From positions 1 through 37,960 of the forward strand of contig CALPUN020000002.1 in assembly GCA_943326765.2 (NCBI GenBank): a stretch of 37,960 bases of DNA, given 5' to 3'. The stretch is from Bifidobacterium breve (GTDB lineage Bacteria; Bacteroidota; Bacteroidia; Flavobacteriales; Flavobacteriaceae). The position numbers and the translations under genes were made by a program. A model generated the notes under the pieces. It had not been told where the DNA came from. It saw nothing but the letters and a program-made list of their open reading frames with translations, and did not search any database. This document shows positions 23,383-31,534 of the stretch, piece by piece; position 1 is the stretch's first letter, and each line of letters opens with the position of its first letter.

Positions 23383-24024
23383 TTATAATTTTCCAGCTTT
23401 GGCTAAACCAAATAAAATTACAATCGGAATTAGCAATAAAACGACCATAAACGTATTTTCAGTAAGGATATACGGTGCTTTGATAATCGTAATGAGGAAT
23501 CCACCAATCGCGCCGCCAAAGTGAGCGGTATGTCCTATGTTGTCATTTTTCGCTTTCATTCCGTAAATGGAATACAACAAATACCCTATTCCGAAAATAT
23601 AAGCTGGAATCGGGATTGGGATAAAAAACAAATACAAACTCATGTCGGGTTGCAACAATATTGCAGAATACAAAATTCCAGTAACCGCTCCCGAAGCTCC
23701 AATCGCCCGGTAATTATAGTCGTCTTTGTGCATCAACAAGGTCAGCAAACTGCCAAAAATTAAACTGCCAACATAAATCAAGGCAAACGTATCGCTTTCC
23801 ATATAACTGATAACGACGGGCGCAAACATGTATAATGTAAACATATTAAAAAACAGATGCCCAATATCGCCGTGTAAAAAAGCGGAAGAAACCATTCGGT
23901 AATGCTCTCCAGCACGGATACTTCCGATATGAAACTCGTACTTTCTAAAAAAAGCAAGAGCACCAAATCCTTTAAAACTAACTATTAAATTCAGAGCAAT
24001 TATAAAAATGAGAACTATATTCAT
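23383..24024 (-). CDS. Rhomboid family intramembrane serine protease
   Basis: A 213-residue protein with six to seven membrane helices. It carries the rhomboid motifs HGDIGHLFFNMF (His51, His56, Asn60), the catalytic serine in AIGASGAVTG (Ser111) and the catalytic histidine in GHTAHFGGAIGG (His168). It cleaves membrane proteins within the bilayer; the substrate is unknown. The track start at 24087 adds 21 residues (MFTLTKAKETISIF...) that are unlike the family. The internal ATG at 24024 begins directly with helix 1 (MNIVLIFIIALNLIV) and is preferred. The divergent acyltransferase starts about 100 bases away. Confidence 0.9.
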   Translation of the reverse strand: MNIVLIFIIALNLIVSFKGFGALAFFRKYEFHIGSIRAGEHYRMVSSAFLHGDIGHLFFNMFTLYMFAPVVISYMESDTFALIYVGSLIFGSLLTLLMHKDDYNYRAIGASGAVTGILYSAILLQPDMSLYLFFIPIPIPAYIFGIGYLLYSIYGMKAKNDNIGHTAHFGGAIGGFLITIIKAPYILTENTFMVVLLLIPIVILFGLAKAGKL

Positions 24025-24105
24025 TGTAATGATTTTATTTCCCGTAAAAATAGAAATAGTTTCTTTAGCTTTTGTTAAAGTAAACATACTAAAAAAGGAT
24101 AAATG

Positions 24106-24113
24106 TATATTTG
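24106..24113 (+). promoter_or_regulatory. -7 element deciding the start of the acyltransferase gene
   Basis: TATATTTG is a full TAnnTTTG match and lies after the ORF-track start (ATG 24103). Transcription from it would exclude that ATG and favour the ATG at 24130. Confidence 0.55.
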
Positions 24114-24129
24114 TGAAAATTTTAAGGTA

Positions 24130-24999
24130 ATGCAGTTTTTAATTTACATTCTCCTCTATCCTATTCTTTGGTTCATCTCGATACTTCCGTTTCGATGGTT
24201 GTATGCTTTATCCGATACTATTTATGTTGTCGTTTATTACCTGATTGGCTATCGCAAATCAACTGTTCGGGAAAACATAGCCTTGGCTTTGCCCCATCTG
24301 TCAGATAAAGAGCGGTTGCGAATCGAGAAAAAATCGTATCAGCACTTGTGCGATATGTTCTTGGAAATGATCAAAACCATGTCGATTTCAAAAGCAGAAA
24401 TGGAAAAACGATTCCAATTTAAAAACTTAGATACTTATTTGGATTTGGAGAAAAAACAAAAAAGTGTGGCTTTACTTTGTGCCCATTATGCCAGTTACGA
24501 ATGGGTCATTTCCATGAATCATCGCATAACTTTTGACGGATTTGCCATTTATAAGAAAATCAACAACCATTATTTTGATAGGTTGGTAAAAAAAATTCGT
24601 TCCAAATTTGGAGCCACACTAATAACAACAAAGGAAACCATTCCGTTCATTCGTGACAATACCAAAGAAAATCGATTGGGGATTTATGGTTTTGCCAGCG
24701 ACCAGTCGCCTAAAATTTATTCCGTTTTTCACTGGAACAAATTCATGGGCGTTGAAGTGCCAGTGCATACCGGTGCCGAAATGCTCGCAAAAACATACGA
24801 TATGAATGTAGTTTTCTTAAAAGTGAAAAAAGTAAAACGAGGCTACTATGAAGCCCGTTTTGAAAACATTTTTGAAAATGTGAAAGACTATCCTAATTAT
24901 GAAATCACGGACCAATTCTTAAAAATGGTAGAAGCCCAAATTTTAGAAGCTCCGGAGTATTATTTGTGGACACACAATCGTTGGAAACACCGCAGATAA
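24130..24999 (+). CDS. LpxL/HtrB-type lipid A (late) acyltransferase
   Basis: A 289-residue inner-membrane enzyme with an N-terminal membrane anchor (FLIYILLYPILWFISILPF) and the acyltransferase block. It has RENIALALPHLSDKER, the catalytic HxxxxE motif in AHYASYEW, then ASDQSPK and HTGAEMLAKTYDMNVVFLKV, and ends in YYLWTHNRWKHR. It adds a secondary acyl chain to lipid A or another membrane lipid. The track start at 24103 overlaps a promoter element, so the ATG at 24130 is chosen; it gives the usual short N-terminus. It stands divergent to the rhomboid gene and convergent with the class V aminotransferase (22 bases apart). Confidence 0.9.
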   Translation: MQFLIYILLYPILWFISILPFRWLYALSDTIYVVVYYLIGYRKSTVRENIALALPHLSDKERLRIEKKSYQHLCDMFLEMIKTMSISKAEMEKRFQFKNLDTYLDLEKKQKSVALLCAHYASYEWVISMNHRITFDGFAIYKKINNHYFDRLVKKIRSKFGATLITTKETIPFIRDNTKENRLGIYGFASDQSPKIYSVFHWNKFMGVEVPVHTGAEMLAKTYDMNVVFLKVKKVKRGYYEARFENIFENVKDYPNYEITDQFLKMVEAQILEAPEYYLWTHNRWKHRR

Positions 25000-25021
25000 T
25001 ATTGAATTAACGATAGTCGAT

Positions 25022-26533
25022 TTACGAATTGGGGACGGGTAATGTAAACCACTTGGCTACCGTTTCTTCTTCTATTTTTTTAGCATTTTTATGAAGAAAC
25101 TCGTTTGATTTTGGGTTGTAAACATAATCGTTTGCCCATTCTTTATGATGCTTTGCTAATGCTTTAATACTAGTACATACGAATACTATTTCGGCGTTTG
25201 TAGTGGTTGGGTGAAACGACATCCGAATCCAACCCGGTTTTTGAATTAAATCACCCGAATCAATCTGACATACCAAGTTATGCGAAGTCACTTGATCTAC
25301 GTTCAACAAATAATGTCCATAGGTTCCGGCACAACTACAACCACCCCGGGTTTGAATACCAAATCGATCGTTGAGTAATTTTACCCCTAAATTAAAATGC
25401 AACTCCTCAATATAAAAAGAAATCACGCCTAATCGATCTTGGTGTTGGTTTGCTAAGATTTTAATATTCGCAATAGTTCCCAATTCAGAAAACACATACT
25501 GAACCAATTCGTGTTCTCGCTTTAGGATATTTTCAATACCCATTTGGTCCTTCAACTGAATGGCTAACGCGGTTCTGATGGCTTGTAAAAAACCGGGGGT
25601 TCCGCCATCTTCACGATCTTCAATATTGTCGATGTATTTGTGCTCGCCCCATGGATTTGTCCACGATACCGTACCTCCACCCGGATTATCCGGAACTCCA
25701 TTTCGGTACAATTTTTTATTAAAAATCAAGACTCCGGTGGTACCAGGTCCGCCTAAAAATTTATGTGGTGAAAAGAAAATGGCATCCAAATAACTTTCTG
25801 AATCTTCTGGATGCATGTCGATTTTTACATACGGCCCAGAACATGCAAAATCTACGAAACACAACCCATTATTTTGATGCATCAATTTGGCCACTTCATG
25901 ATACGGCGTTTTTATTCCGGTAACATTCGAACAGGATGTAATAGAAGCGATTTTTATGGTTCGATTCTTATATTTTTCCAATACTTTTTGAAAATTATTT
26001 AAGCAAAACAATCCTTTTTCACAAGCAGGAACAACCACAACATCGGCCATGGTTTCTAGCCAGGAGGTTTGATTGGAATGGTGTTCCATATGCGAAATGA
26101 AAACTATGGGTTTGTCGTCTTGCGGCAGCGTCGTATAAGGTTTCAAATTCTCGGGAACTTTCAATCCCAAAATGCGTTGAAATTTATTGACAACTCCTGT
26201 CATTCCGGTTCCATCTGTAATAATCACGTCATTCTCATTGGCATGTACATGGTGCTTGATAAGATGTCGGGCTTCATGATAAGCCAATGTCATCATTGTT
26301 CCTGTAACCGTAGTTTCGGTATGGGTATTGGCGACAAACGGACCGAAATCATTGCTTATTTTCTCCTCAATCGGACGGTACAAACGACCACTAGCAGTCC
26401 AATCAGTATAAATGATTTTTTTTGTTCCGAAAGGCGACTCAAATTCTTGATTAATTCCTATAATTTGATCGCGAAAAGGCTTGAAATACTGCTCTAATGC
26501 GTTTGGAAGATTAACTGTTGTGATGGCATTCAT
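25022..26533 (-). CDS. Class V aminotransferase (cysteine desulfurase-like PLP enzyme)
   Basis: A 503-residue fold-type I PLP enzyme of the aminotransferase class V/NifS-like superfamily. Seen are YTDWTASGRLY at the start, ITDGTGMTGVVNK, ISHMEHHSNQTSW (PLP-stacking His), SITSCSNVTGI, VDFACSGPYVKIDM (PLP Asp), and FFSPHKFLGGPGTTGVLI with the Schiff-base lysine. Near the C-terminus is RGGCSCAGTYGHYLL, whose cysteines recall the mobile-loop Cys of desulfurases, but the protein is about 100 residues longer than SufS/IscS and no Fe-S genes are nearby. The substrate is therefore not assigned. The track start is TTG 26554; the element TACCTTTG at 26552-26559 covers that position, so ATG 26533 is preferred. 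Confidence 0.85.
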   Translation of the reverse strand: MNAITTVNLPNALEQYFKPFRDQIIGINQEFESPFGTKKIIYTDWTASGRLYRPIEEKISNDFGPFVANTHTETTVTGTMMTLAYHEARHLIKHHVHANENDVIITDGTGMTGVVNKFQRILGLKVPENLKPYTTLPQDDKPIVFISHMEHHSNQTSWLETMADVVVVPACEKGLFCLNNFQKVLEKYKNRTIKIASITSCSNVTGIKTPYHEVAKLMHQNNGLCFVDFACSGPYVKIDMHPEDSESYLDAIFFSPHKFLGGPGTTGVLIFNKKLYRNGVPDNPGGGTVSWTNPWGEHKYIDNIEDREDGGTPGFLQAIRTALAIQLKDQMGIENILKREHELVQYVFSELGTIANIKILANQHQDRLGVISFYIEELHFNLGVKLLNDRFGIQTRGGCSCAGTYGHYLLNVDQVTSHNLVCQIDSGDLIQKPGWIRMSFHPTTTNAEIVFVCTSIKALAKHHKEWANDYVYNPKSNEFLHKNAKKIEEETVAKWFTLPVPNS

Positions 26534-26551
26534 AATTGTTGCATTTGGCAC

Positions 26552-26559
26552 CAAAGGTA
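26552..26559 (-). promoter_or_regulatory. -7 element for the class V aminotransferase
   Basis: The minus strand reads TACCTTTG (TAnnTTTG), 19 bases before the preferred ATG at 26533. It overlaps the TTG start offered by the ORF track, which argues against that start. Confidence 0.6.
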
Positions 26560-26614
26560 CATTTTTTTGATTTCGGAATTAGTGAAAACAATTGATTTTT
26601 TAGTATCCTATTTT

Positions 26615-26646
26615 AAGATTTACGGACTTATAGTCTTGCAAATCTT
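26615..26646 (-). terminator. Imperfect hairpin after the phosphohexomutase gene
   Basis: AAGATTT and AAATCTT, with inner ACT/AGT pairing, form an interrupted stem 11 bases after the stop at 26657. No T run follows on the minus strand (AAAATAGG), so termination is uncertain. Confidence 0.4.
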
Positions 26647-26656
26647 ACAGTTATAT

Positions 26657-28075
26657 TTATATTCCAGCCGCAGCTTTGATTTCATCTATGATTCGAAACG
26701 CCAAAGCATCCGCTTTAGCTTGTGTTGGGGCTTCCGTATAAATTCGGATAATGGGTTCGGTATTCGATTTTCTTAAATGCACCCACTCGGTAGCGAAATC
26801 AATTTTCACACCATCTATCGTCGAGCTATTTTCGGAAGCGTATTTATTAGTCATTGCTTCTAAAATTGCATCCACATCAATTTGGGGAGTCAATTCGATT
26901 TTATTCTTACTCATATAATATTCAGGATATGAAGCACGTAAAGCAGAAACCGACATTTTTTTATTGGCCAAATGCGTTAAGAACAAAGCTACACCAACAA
27001 GGCTATCGCGACCGTAATGCAATTCGGGATAAATAATTCCACCATTGCCTTCACCACCGATAATCGCGTTATTTTTTTTCATCAATTCGACAACATTCAC
27101 TTCTCCAACGGCGCTGGCTTCGTAGTTTCCATGGTGCCAATTCGTCACGTCACGCAAGGCTCTGGAAGAAGACATATTGGAAACGGTATTGCCTGGTGTT
27201 TTACTCAAAACATAATCGGCACAAGCCACCAAAGTATATTCTTCCCCAAACATTTCGCCGTCTTCGCAAATGAAAGCCAAACGGTCAACATCGGGATCTA
27301 CTACGATTCCTAAATGCGCTTTTTCTTTTACGACTAATTCGGAAATATCGGTTAGATGTTCTTTCAAAGGTTCGGGATTGTGCGGAAAATGACCGTTAGG
27401 TTCACAATACAATTTTACTACTTCCACACCCATTAATTCTAATAATTTTGGGATGATAATACCGCCAGATGAATTCACTCCATCCACTACTACTTTGAAT
27501 TTAGCGGCTTTCACAGCATCGATATCCACCAATGGCAAGTTTAAAACTTCGTCAATATGAATGTCCATATAGGCATCGTTAGCGGTGATTTCACCCAAAC
27601 TATCCACATCCGAAAAATCAAAGGCTTCGGCGTCGGCAATTTGTAAAATCAATTCACCATTGGCACCACTTAAGAATTCCCCTTTTTCATTCAGTAATTT
27701 TAAAGCATTCCATTGTTTTGGATTGTGTGATGCGGTCAAGATAATACCCCCATCTGCTTTTTCTAAAGGAACCGCCACTTCAACAGTTGGTGTTGTTGAC
27801 AAGCCTAAATCAATAACATTGATACCCAAACCAATCAATGTATTTACGACCAAATTGTGAATCATTGGTCCCGAAATTCGGGCATCACGACCAATGACTA
27901 CCTTCAGTTTAGCTGGACTCTCTTCAGCTTCGCCTTGAGTTTCTTTTTTAGAATAGGTTTTCAACCAAGTACCATAAGCCGAAGCAAATTTTACCGCATC
28001 TACTGGAGTTAAGTTATCTCCAACTTTTCCGCCAATGGTTCCGCGAATTCCAGATATAGATTTTATTAAGGTCAT
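26657..28075 (-). CDS. glmM: Phosphoglucosamine mutase/phosphomannomutase family enzyme
   Basis: A 472-residue alpha-D-phosphohexomutase. It starts with LIKSISGIRGTIGG, has the phosphoserine loop TASHNPKQWNALK (Ser116), the metal-binding loop DPDVDRLAF, the sugar loop GEGNGGIIYP and the phosphate-binding RKSNTEPIIRIY. The GIRG start, the GEGNGG loop and the Bacteroidota annotation habit favour glucosamine-6-phosphate to glucosamine-1-phosphate conversion for peptidoglycan and LPS, but phosphomannomutase activity cannot be excluded from sequence. A short Lys/Glu-rich insert (around residues 42-56) is present. It is probably transcribed alone from the TATATTTG element at 28130. Confidence 0.85.
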   Translation of the reverse strand: MTLIKSISGIRGTIGGKVGDNLTPVDAVKFASAYGTWLKTYSKKETQGEAEESPAKLKVVIGRDARISGPMIHNLVVNTLIGLGINVIDLGLSTTPTVEVAVPLEKADGGIILTASHNPKQWNALKLLNEKGEFLSGANGELILQIADAEAFDFSDVDSLGEITANDAYMDIHIDEVLNLPLVDIDAVKAAKFKVVVDGVNSSGGIIIPKLLELMGVEVVKLYCEPNGHFPHNPEPLKEHLTDISELVVKEKAHLGIVVDPDVDRLAFICEDGEMFGEEYTLVACADYVLSKTPGNTVSNMSSSRALRDVTNWHHGNYEASAVGEVNVVELMKKNNAIIGGEGNGGIIYPELHYGRDSLVGVALFLTHLANKKMSVSALRASYPEYYMSKNKIELTPQIDVDAILEAMTNKYASENSSTIDGVKIDFATEWVHLRKSNTEPIIRIYTEAPTQAKADALAFRIIDEIKAAAGI

Positions 28076-28129
28076 TTTATTTACGATTTATGATATTAGA
28101 TTTACGATATACGACTTGCGATTTTGGGA

Positions 28130-28137
28130 CAAATATA
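28130..28137 (-). promoter_or_regulatory. -7 element for glmM
   Basis: The minus strand reads TATATTTG (TAnnTTTG), 55 bases before the ATG at 28075. Confidence 0.5.
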
Positions 28138-28178
28138 ATTGTTAATTGATAATTCTCAATTGATAATTGCTAATTGAT
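28137..28178. repeat. AATTGATAATT micro-repeat
   Basis: TTAATTGATAATT, CAATTGATAATT and CTAATTGAT follow one another between the divergent genes glmM and the ACP phosphodiesterase gene. The same words appear in both orientations at 31461-31497 and 34526-34545. The DNA just before it (28080-28125) carries imperfect repeats of TTACGAT. Confidence 0.6.
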
Positions 28179-28200
28179 GTGAGTTTCTTAACTTGTGCCT

Positions 28201-28800
28201 ATGAACTTTCTCGCCCACATCTATTTATCCGACAATAACGATTTGATTAAAATCGGCAACTTTATGGCCGATGGTATTCGGGGAAAAAACTACGAACATT
28301 TCCCTTCCGACATTCAAAAAGGCATCCTCTTACACCGCGAGATTGATACTTTTACGGATGCACATCCTCTATTCCGACAAAGTACCAAGCGACTTCATGA
28401 ACGCTACCATCATTATGCGGGAGTGATTGTCGATATTTTCTACGATCATTATTTGGCTAAAAATTGGGCAGCCTATTCCGAAGAAAAACTAGAGGATTTT
28501 GTAGCCCATTTTTACCAATCGCTACACGACAACTATGACCTGCTATCCGACCGTACCAAAGGGTTAATGCCCTACATGATCGAACACAATTGGCTGGTCA
28601 ATTACCAATACCAAGAAGGAATTGCTCGAATTCTATTACAAATGGATCGGCGTACCAACAATGAATCTAAAATGCAATACGCCGTGGCGGAATTGACTAG
28701 TTTTTATTCCGAATTTGAAGCAGAGTTTACTTCCTTTTTTCCAGAACTTATAAAGCATACTAACCAAAAACTGCAAACATTAGGAAAGCTAGATTTCTAG
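28201..28800 (+). CDS. Acyl carrier protein phosphodiesterase (AcpH-like)
   Basis: A 199-residue protein with the family start MNFLAHIYLS, GNFMADGIRG, IQKGILLHREIDTFTDAHP and YAGVIVDIFYDHYLAKNW, the conserved Asp/His set of the HD-like AcpH family. The enzyme removes the 4'-phosphopantetheine arm from holo-ACP. The track start is GTG 28195; ATG 28201 gives the conserved MNFLAH start and is preferred. It is followed 41 bases later by the AlkD-like gene on the same strand. Confidence 0.88.
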   Translation: MNFLAHIYLSDNNDLIKIGNFMADGIRGKNYEHFPSDIQKGILLHREIDTFTDAHPLFRQSTKRLHERYHHYAGVIVDIFYDHYLAKNWAAYSEEKLEDFVAHFYQSLHDNYDLLSDRTKGLMPYMIEHNWLVNYQYQEGIARILLQMDRRTNNESKMQYAVAELTSFYSEFEAEFTSFFPELIKHTNQKLQTLGKLDF

Positions 28801-28841
28801 TTTCATTGCTTTTTGTTACGGTTGGATTTTAAACAAAAACT

Positions 28842-29510
28842 ATGTCTTTTATACCCGAATTAGAAGCCGCTTTGGAAGCCTGTCGAAGTCCTGAAATGGC
28901 ACTTCCCATGGAAAAATACATGAAAAATAAATTTTCTTTTTTCGGAATTAAAACCGACAAACGAAGATGCTTGTTCCATGCCGTTTGGAAGCATAATCAG
29001 GAGGAAGTCGACACCCATTCGCGTGAAATTGCACTGGCGCTATACACCAAAAAAGAGCGCGAATTTCACTATTGCGCGGTAGAAATCTTAATTAAAAACT
29101 TGAAGAAGAAGTTCGTTCTTGAAGATATCCTTTGGATAGAAAAAATAATCTGTACCAACTCGTGGTGGGACACGGTGGATTCCATCTCGAAATACATTTT
29201 GGGTATCTATTTGCAACAGTTTCCACAACAAATCCCGATGGTTATTAAACGTTTTTCCAACGCCGAAAATAGCTGGTTGAACCGCGCTGCTATATTGTTT
29301 CAATTGAGCTACAAAGAAAAAACAAATGCCGAACTGCTTTTTTCGGAATGTATAAAACACAGCCATTCTAAAGAATTCTTCATTCAAAAAGCCATTGGCT
29401 GGGCGTTGCGAGACTATGGGCGGTTTCATCCCGAGGCGGTGAAAAAGTTTGTAAAAGAGCATGCCCTAAAACCACTCAGCCAAAAAGAAGCATTAAAAAA
29501 CATTTCTTAA
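28842..29510 (+). CDS. AlkD-like DNA alkylation repair protein
   Basis: A 222-residue all-helical HEAT-like-repeat protein of the DNA alkylation repair family. Motifs are FFGIKTDKRR, REFHYCAVEIL, TNSWWDTVDSISKYILG (conserved aromatic DNA-contact region) and EFFIQKAIGWALRDYGR. AlkD relatives excise N3- and N7-alkylpurines without flipping the base. Length and order are normal. It lies between the ACP phosphodiesterase and ClC genes on the same strand, with gaps of about 40 bases. Confidence 0.9.
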   Translation: MSFIPELEAALEACRSPEMALPMEKYMKNKFSFFGIKTDKRRCLFHAVWKHNQEEVDTHSREIALALYTKKEREFHYCAVEILIKNLKKKFVLEDILWIEKIICTNSWWDTVDSISKYILGIYLQQFPQQIPMVIKRFSNAENSWLNRAAILFQLSYKEKTNAELLFSECIKHSHSKEFFIQKAIGWALRDYGRFHPEAVKKFVKEHALKPLSQKEALKNIS

Positions 29511-29549
29511 AATCAAATTAGTAGTAATTTAGCACTTTCATCAAAAAAA

Positions 29550-31334
29550 ATGTTTCAAAAACTCGTTCGCTATCTTGAAAGTCTGATTGCTTGGTCGCAA
29601 ACTAAGTTAAGCAACAAGCAATTCATTTTCTTGTCAAGTGTACTAGTCGGCATTTCCTCAGCCTTGGCAGTAATCGTCTTGAAAACCTTTGCGCATTGGG
29701 TTTTTGTATTTGCTACTTCCATTAATGCGACTTTAAAATTAAGTTTCATCAACAGTCTTTTACCCATTATCGGAATCCTATTAACCGTTTTTGTGGTCAA
29801 AAAATTCCTCGGCGGCACCATCGAAAAAGGCACCTCGCAAATTTTATTTGCTGTAGCTCAAAAAGCGAGTATCATTCCCAAAAAGCAAATGTATGCCCAA
29901 ATTATAACGAGTTCCCTAACCGTAGGTTTGGGTGGTTCGGCAGGTTTGGAAAGTCCAATAGTCATTACCGGTGCGGCTTTCGGATCCAATTATGCTCAAA
30001 GATACAAACTCAGTTACAAAGACCGTACGCTTTTAATTGGTTGTGGTGTTGCGGCCGGAATTGCCGCTGCGTTCAACGCTCCGATTGCTGGTGTTCTCTT
30101 TGCTATCGAAGTTTTATTAGTCGATGTCAGCATCTCTGCTTTCACTCCCATTATGATTGCTGCTGCCACAGGTGCCTTAGTGTCGGCAATAGCTTTGGAC
30201 GAATCCATCTTATTGAACTTCGACCAAAAACAAACCTTCAACTACCACAACATTCCATACTATATTTTGTTGGGCTTGTTCACCGGATTTATTTCGGTGT
30301 ATTATTCCCGGAATTTCCAACGCACCGAACATCTATTTACGCGCTTGCGATTCAAACCCTACAAAAAAGCGATCTTCGGTGCATCCATTCTGGCAATTAT
30401 CATTTTCGTTTTTCCAACCCTTTTTGGAGAAGGATATGAAAGCATTCGCATCTTATCCGAAAATGACCCGGGACAATTACTAGAAAATACCCTTTTCAGT
30501 AGCTTCCGAAACAATGGTCTAGTTTTGCTTCTCTTTATTGGATTAACGATGCTACTCAAAGTTTTCGCTACCGGAATTACCCTAGGAAGTGGCGGTAATG
30601 GTGGTAATTTTGCGCCATCGCTATTTTTAGGTTCCTACGCTGGGTTCCTATTTTCCAAAACGCTAAATGCTATCGGAATCACCCATTTGCCCACTAGCAA
30701 TTTTACGATGGTGGGTATGGCGGGCATCTTGAGTGGCTTATTTCATGCACCCTTAACGGCTATCTTTCTTATCGCAGAAATAACCGGTGGGTACGATTTG
30801 ATGATTCCGCTGATGATTGTCTCTTCCATCAGTTTTGCGATTTCAAAAAAATTCGAAAGACATTCCCTCGACGTTAAGAGTTTAGCAAAAAAAGGCCATG
30901 CCTTCACCAACAACAAAGACAAAAATATCCTATCGACATTAGAAACCGAAAAGATTATTCAATCCGATTATTTAACAATCTCCCCCGACGAGAACCTAGA
31001 GAAACTCGTCGATTTGATTTCCCATTCCAACCAAGTTATTTTTGCCGTTGTCGATACCGAAAATAAACTGATTGGAATTGTTCATTTCAACGACATTCGC
31101 GAAATTATTTTTAGTGCGTTCAAAGTAAAATACACCCTGGTTCGTGAAATTATGACTCCGCCCATAGAAGTCGTTTATCCACTCGACAATATGGAAACGG
31201 TGATGCATAAATTCGAGAACAGTAAAGTCACTTTTTTACCCGTTTTGAAAAACGAAAAATTCTTCGGTTTCATCTCCAAAGCCACTGCCCTAGAAGCCTA
31301 CCGCGAAAAATTAAAAGCGATGACCATAGAGTAA
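29550..31334 (+). CDS. ClC-family chloride channel or antiporter with CBS domains
   Basis: A 594-residue membrane protein with the ClC fold over about residues 15-435. It has GGSAGLESPIVITGAAFGS, with the gating glutamate in GLESP, CGVAAGIAAAFNAPIAGVLFAIE, and GSGGNGGNFAPSLFLGS as the anion-coordinating loop. The first selectivity motif reads EKGTSQ rather than GSGIP. Two CBS domains follow (about 455-515 and 525-585; for example VREIMTPPIEVVYPLD). It moves chloride, nitrate or fluoride in other species; the ion cannot be decided here. A link with nitrogen-oxide respiration is not supported. Confidence 0.9.
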   Translation: MFQKLVRYLESLIAWSQTKLSNKQFIFLSSVLVGISSALAVIVLKTFAHWVFVFATSINATLKLSFINSLLPIIGILLTVFVVKKFLGGTIEKGTSQILFAVAQKASIIPKKQMYAQIITSSLTVGLGGSAGLESPIVITGAAFGSNYAQRYKLSYKDRTLLIGCGVAAGIAAAFNAPIAGVLFAIEVLLVDVSISAFTPIMIAAATGALVSAIALDESILLNFDQKQTFNYHNIPYYILLGLFTGFISVYYSRNFQRTEHLFTRLRFKPYKKAIFGASILAIIIFVFPTLFGEGYESIRILSENDPGQLLENTLFSSFRNNGLVLLLFIGLTMLLKVFATGITLGSGGNGGNFAPSLFLGSYAGFLFSKTLNAIGITHLPTSNFTMVGMAGILSGLFHAPLTAIFLIAEITGGYDLMIPLMIVSSISFAISKKFERHSLDVKSLAKKGHAFTNNKDKNILSTLETEKIIQSDYLTISPDENLEKLVDLISHSNQVIFAVVDTENKLIGIVHFNDIREIIFSAFKVKYTLVREIMTPPIEVVYPLDNMETVMHKFENSKVTFLPVLKNEKFFGFISKATALEAYREKLKAMTIE

Positions 31335-31369
31335 TTGCTAATGGATAATGGCCCATTGATCATTATCTA

Positions 31370-31451
31370 GGAGCTTGATCCAGCTGTCCACTACTATCTT
31401 TTGCGCCGAACACCGGCACAAAAGGATAACCGTTCCCATCTGGGCTAGGGC
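31370..31451 (-). repeat. Structured intergenic repeat, copy 1 (before uvrA)
   Basis: On the minus strand it begins GCCCTAGCCCAGAT, continues ATCCTTTTGTG...GCAAAAGAT and ends AGCTGGATCAAGCTCC. It shares these blocks with copy 2 at 34397-34480, while the segments in between differ, and the TTTTGTGC/GCGCAAAA arms can pair. This is the pattern of a conserved RNA-like or REP-like element that I have seen often between Flavobacterium genes; it may be the Flavo-1 motif. Confidence 0.7.
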
Positions 31452-31486
31452 ATCCCATTTCTTAATTATTAATTGTCAATTATCAA

Positions 31487-31517
31487 TTGTTCATTAGCAT
31501 TTGAAATCCTACCTTTG
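31487..31517 (+). promoter_or_regulatory. uvrA promoter with -33 and -7 elements
   Basis: TTG (31487-31489), 20 bases, then TACCTTTG (31510-31517), a full match to the Flavobacterium consensus TTG-N19/20-TAnnTTTG. The uvrA ATG follows 17 bases later. Confidence 0.65.
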
Positions 31518-31534
31518 CGTTTTCCGAAAAAATC

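Noticed and set aside
25022-26533. Assigning the class V enzyme as SufS/IscS cysteine desulfurase
   Set aside because: It is about 100 residues too long, stands alone without suf/isc genes, and the Cys-rich segment GCSCAGTYGHYL differs from the usual loop; only the superfamily is supported.
28080-28125. Possible CRISPR-like or IS remnant in the TTACGAT repeats
   Set aside because: The repeats are short, irregular and lack spacers or inverted ends; they look like AT-rich intergenic drift.
29550-31334. ClC channel as a nitrate/nitrite transporter of the N-oxide island
   Set aside because: It lies 7 kb outside the island, has no palindrome upstream, and the selectivity loop does not allow choosing the anion.
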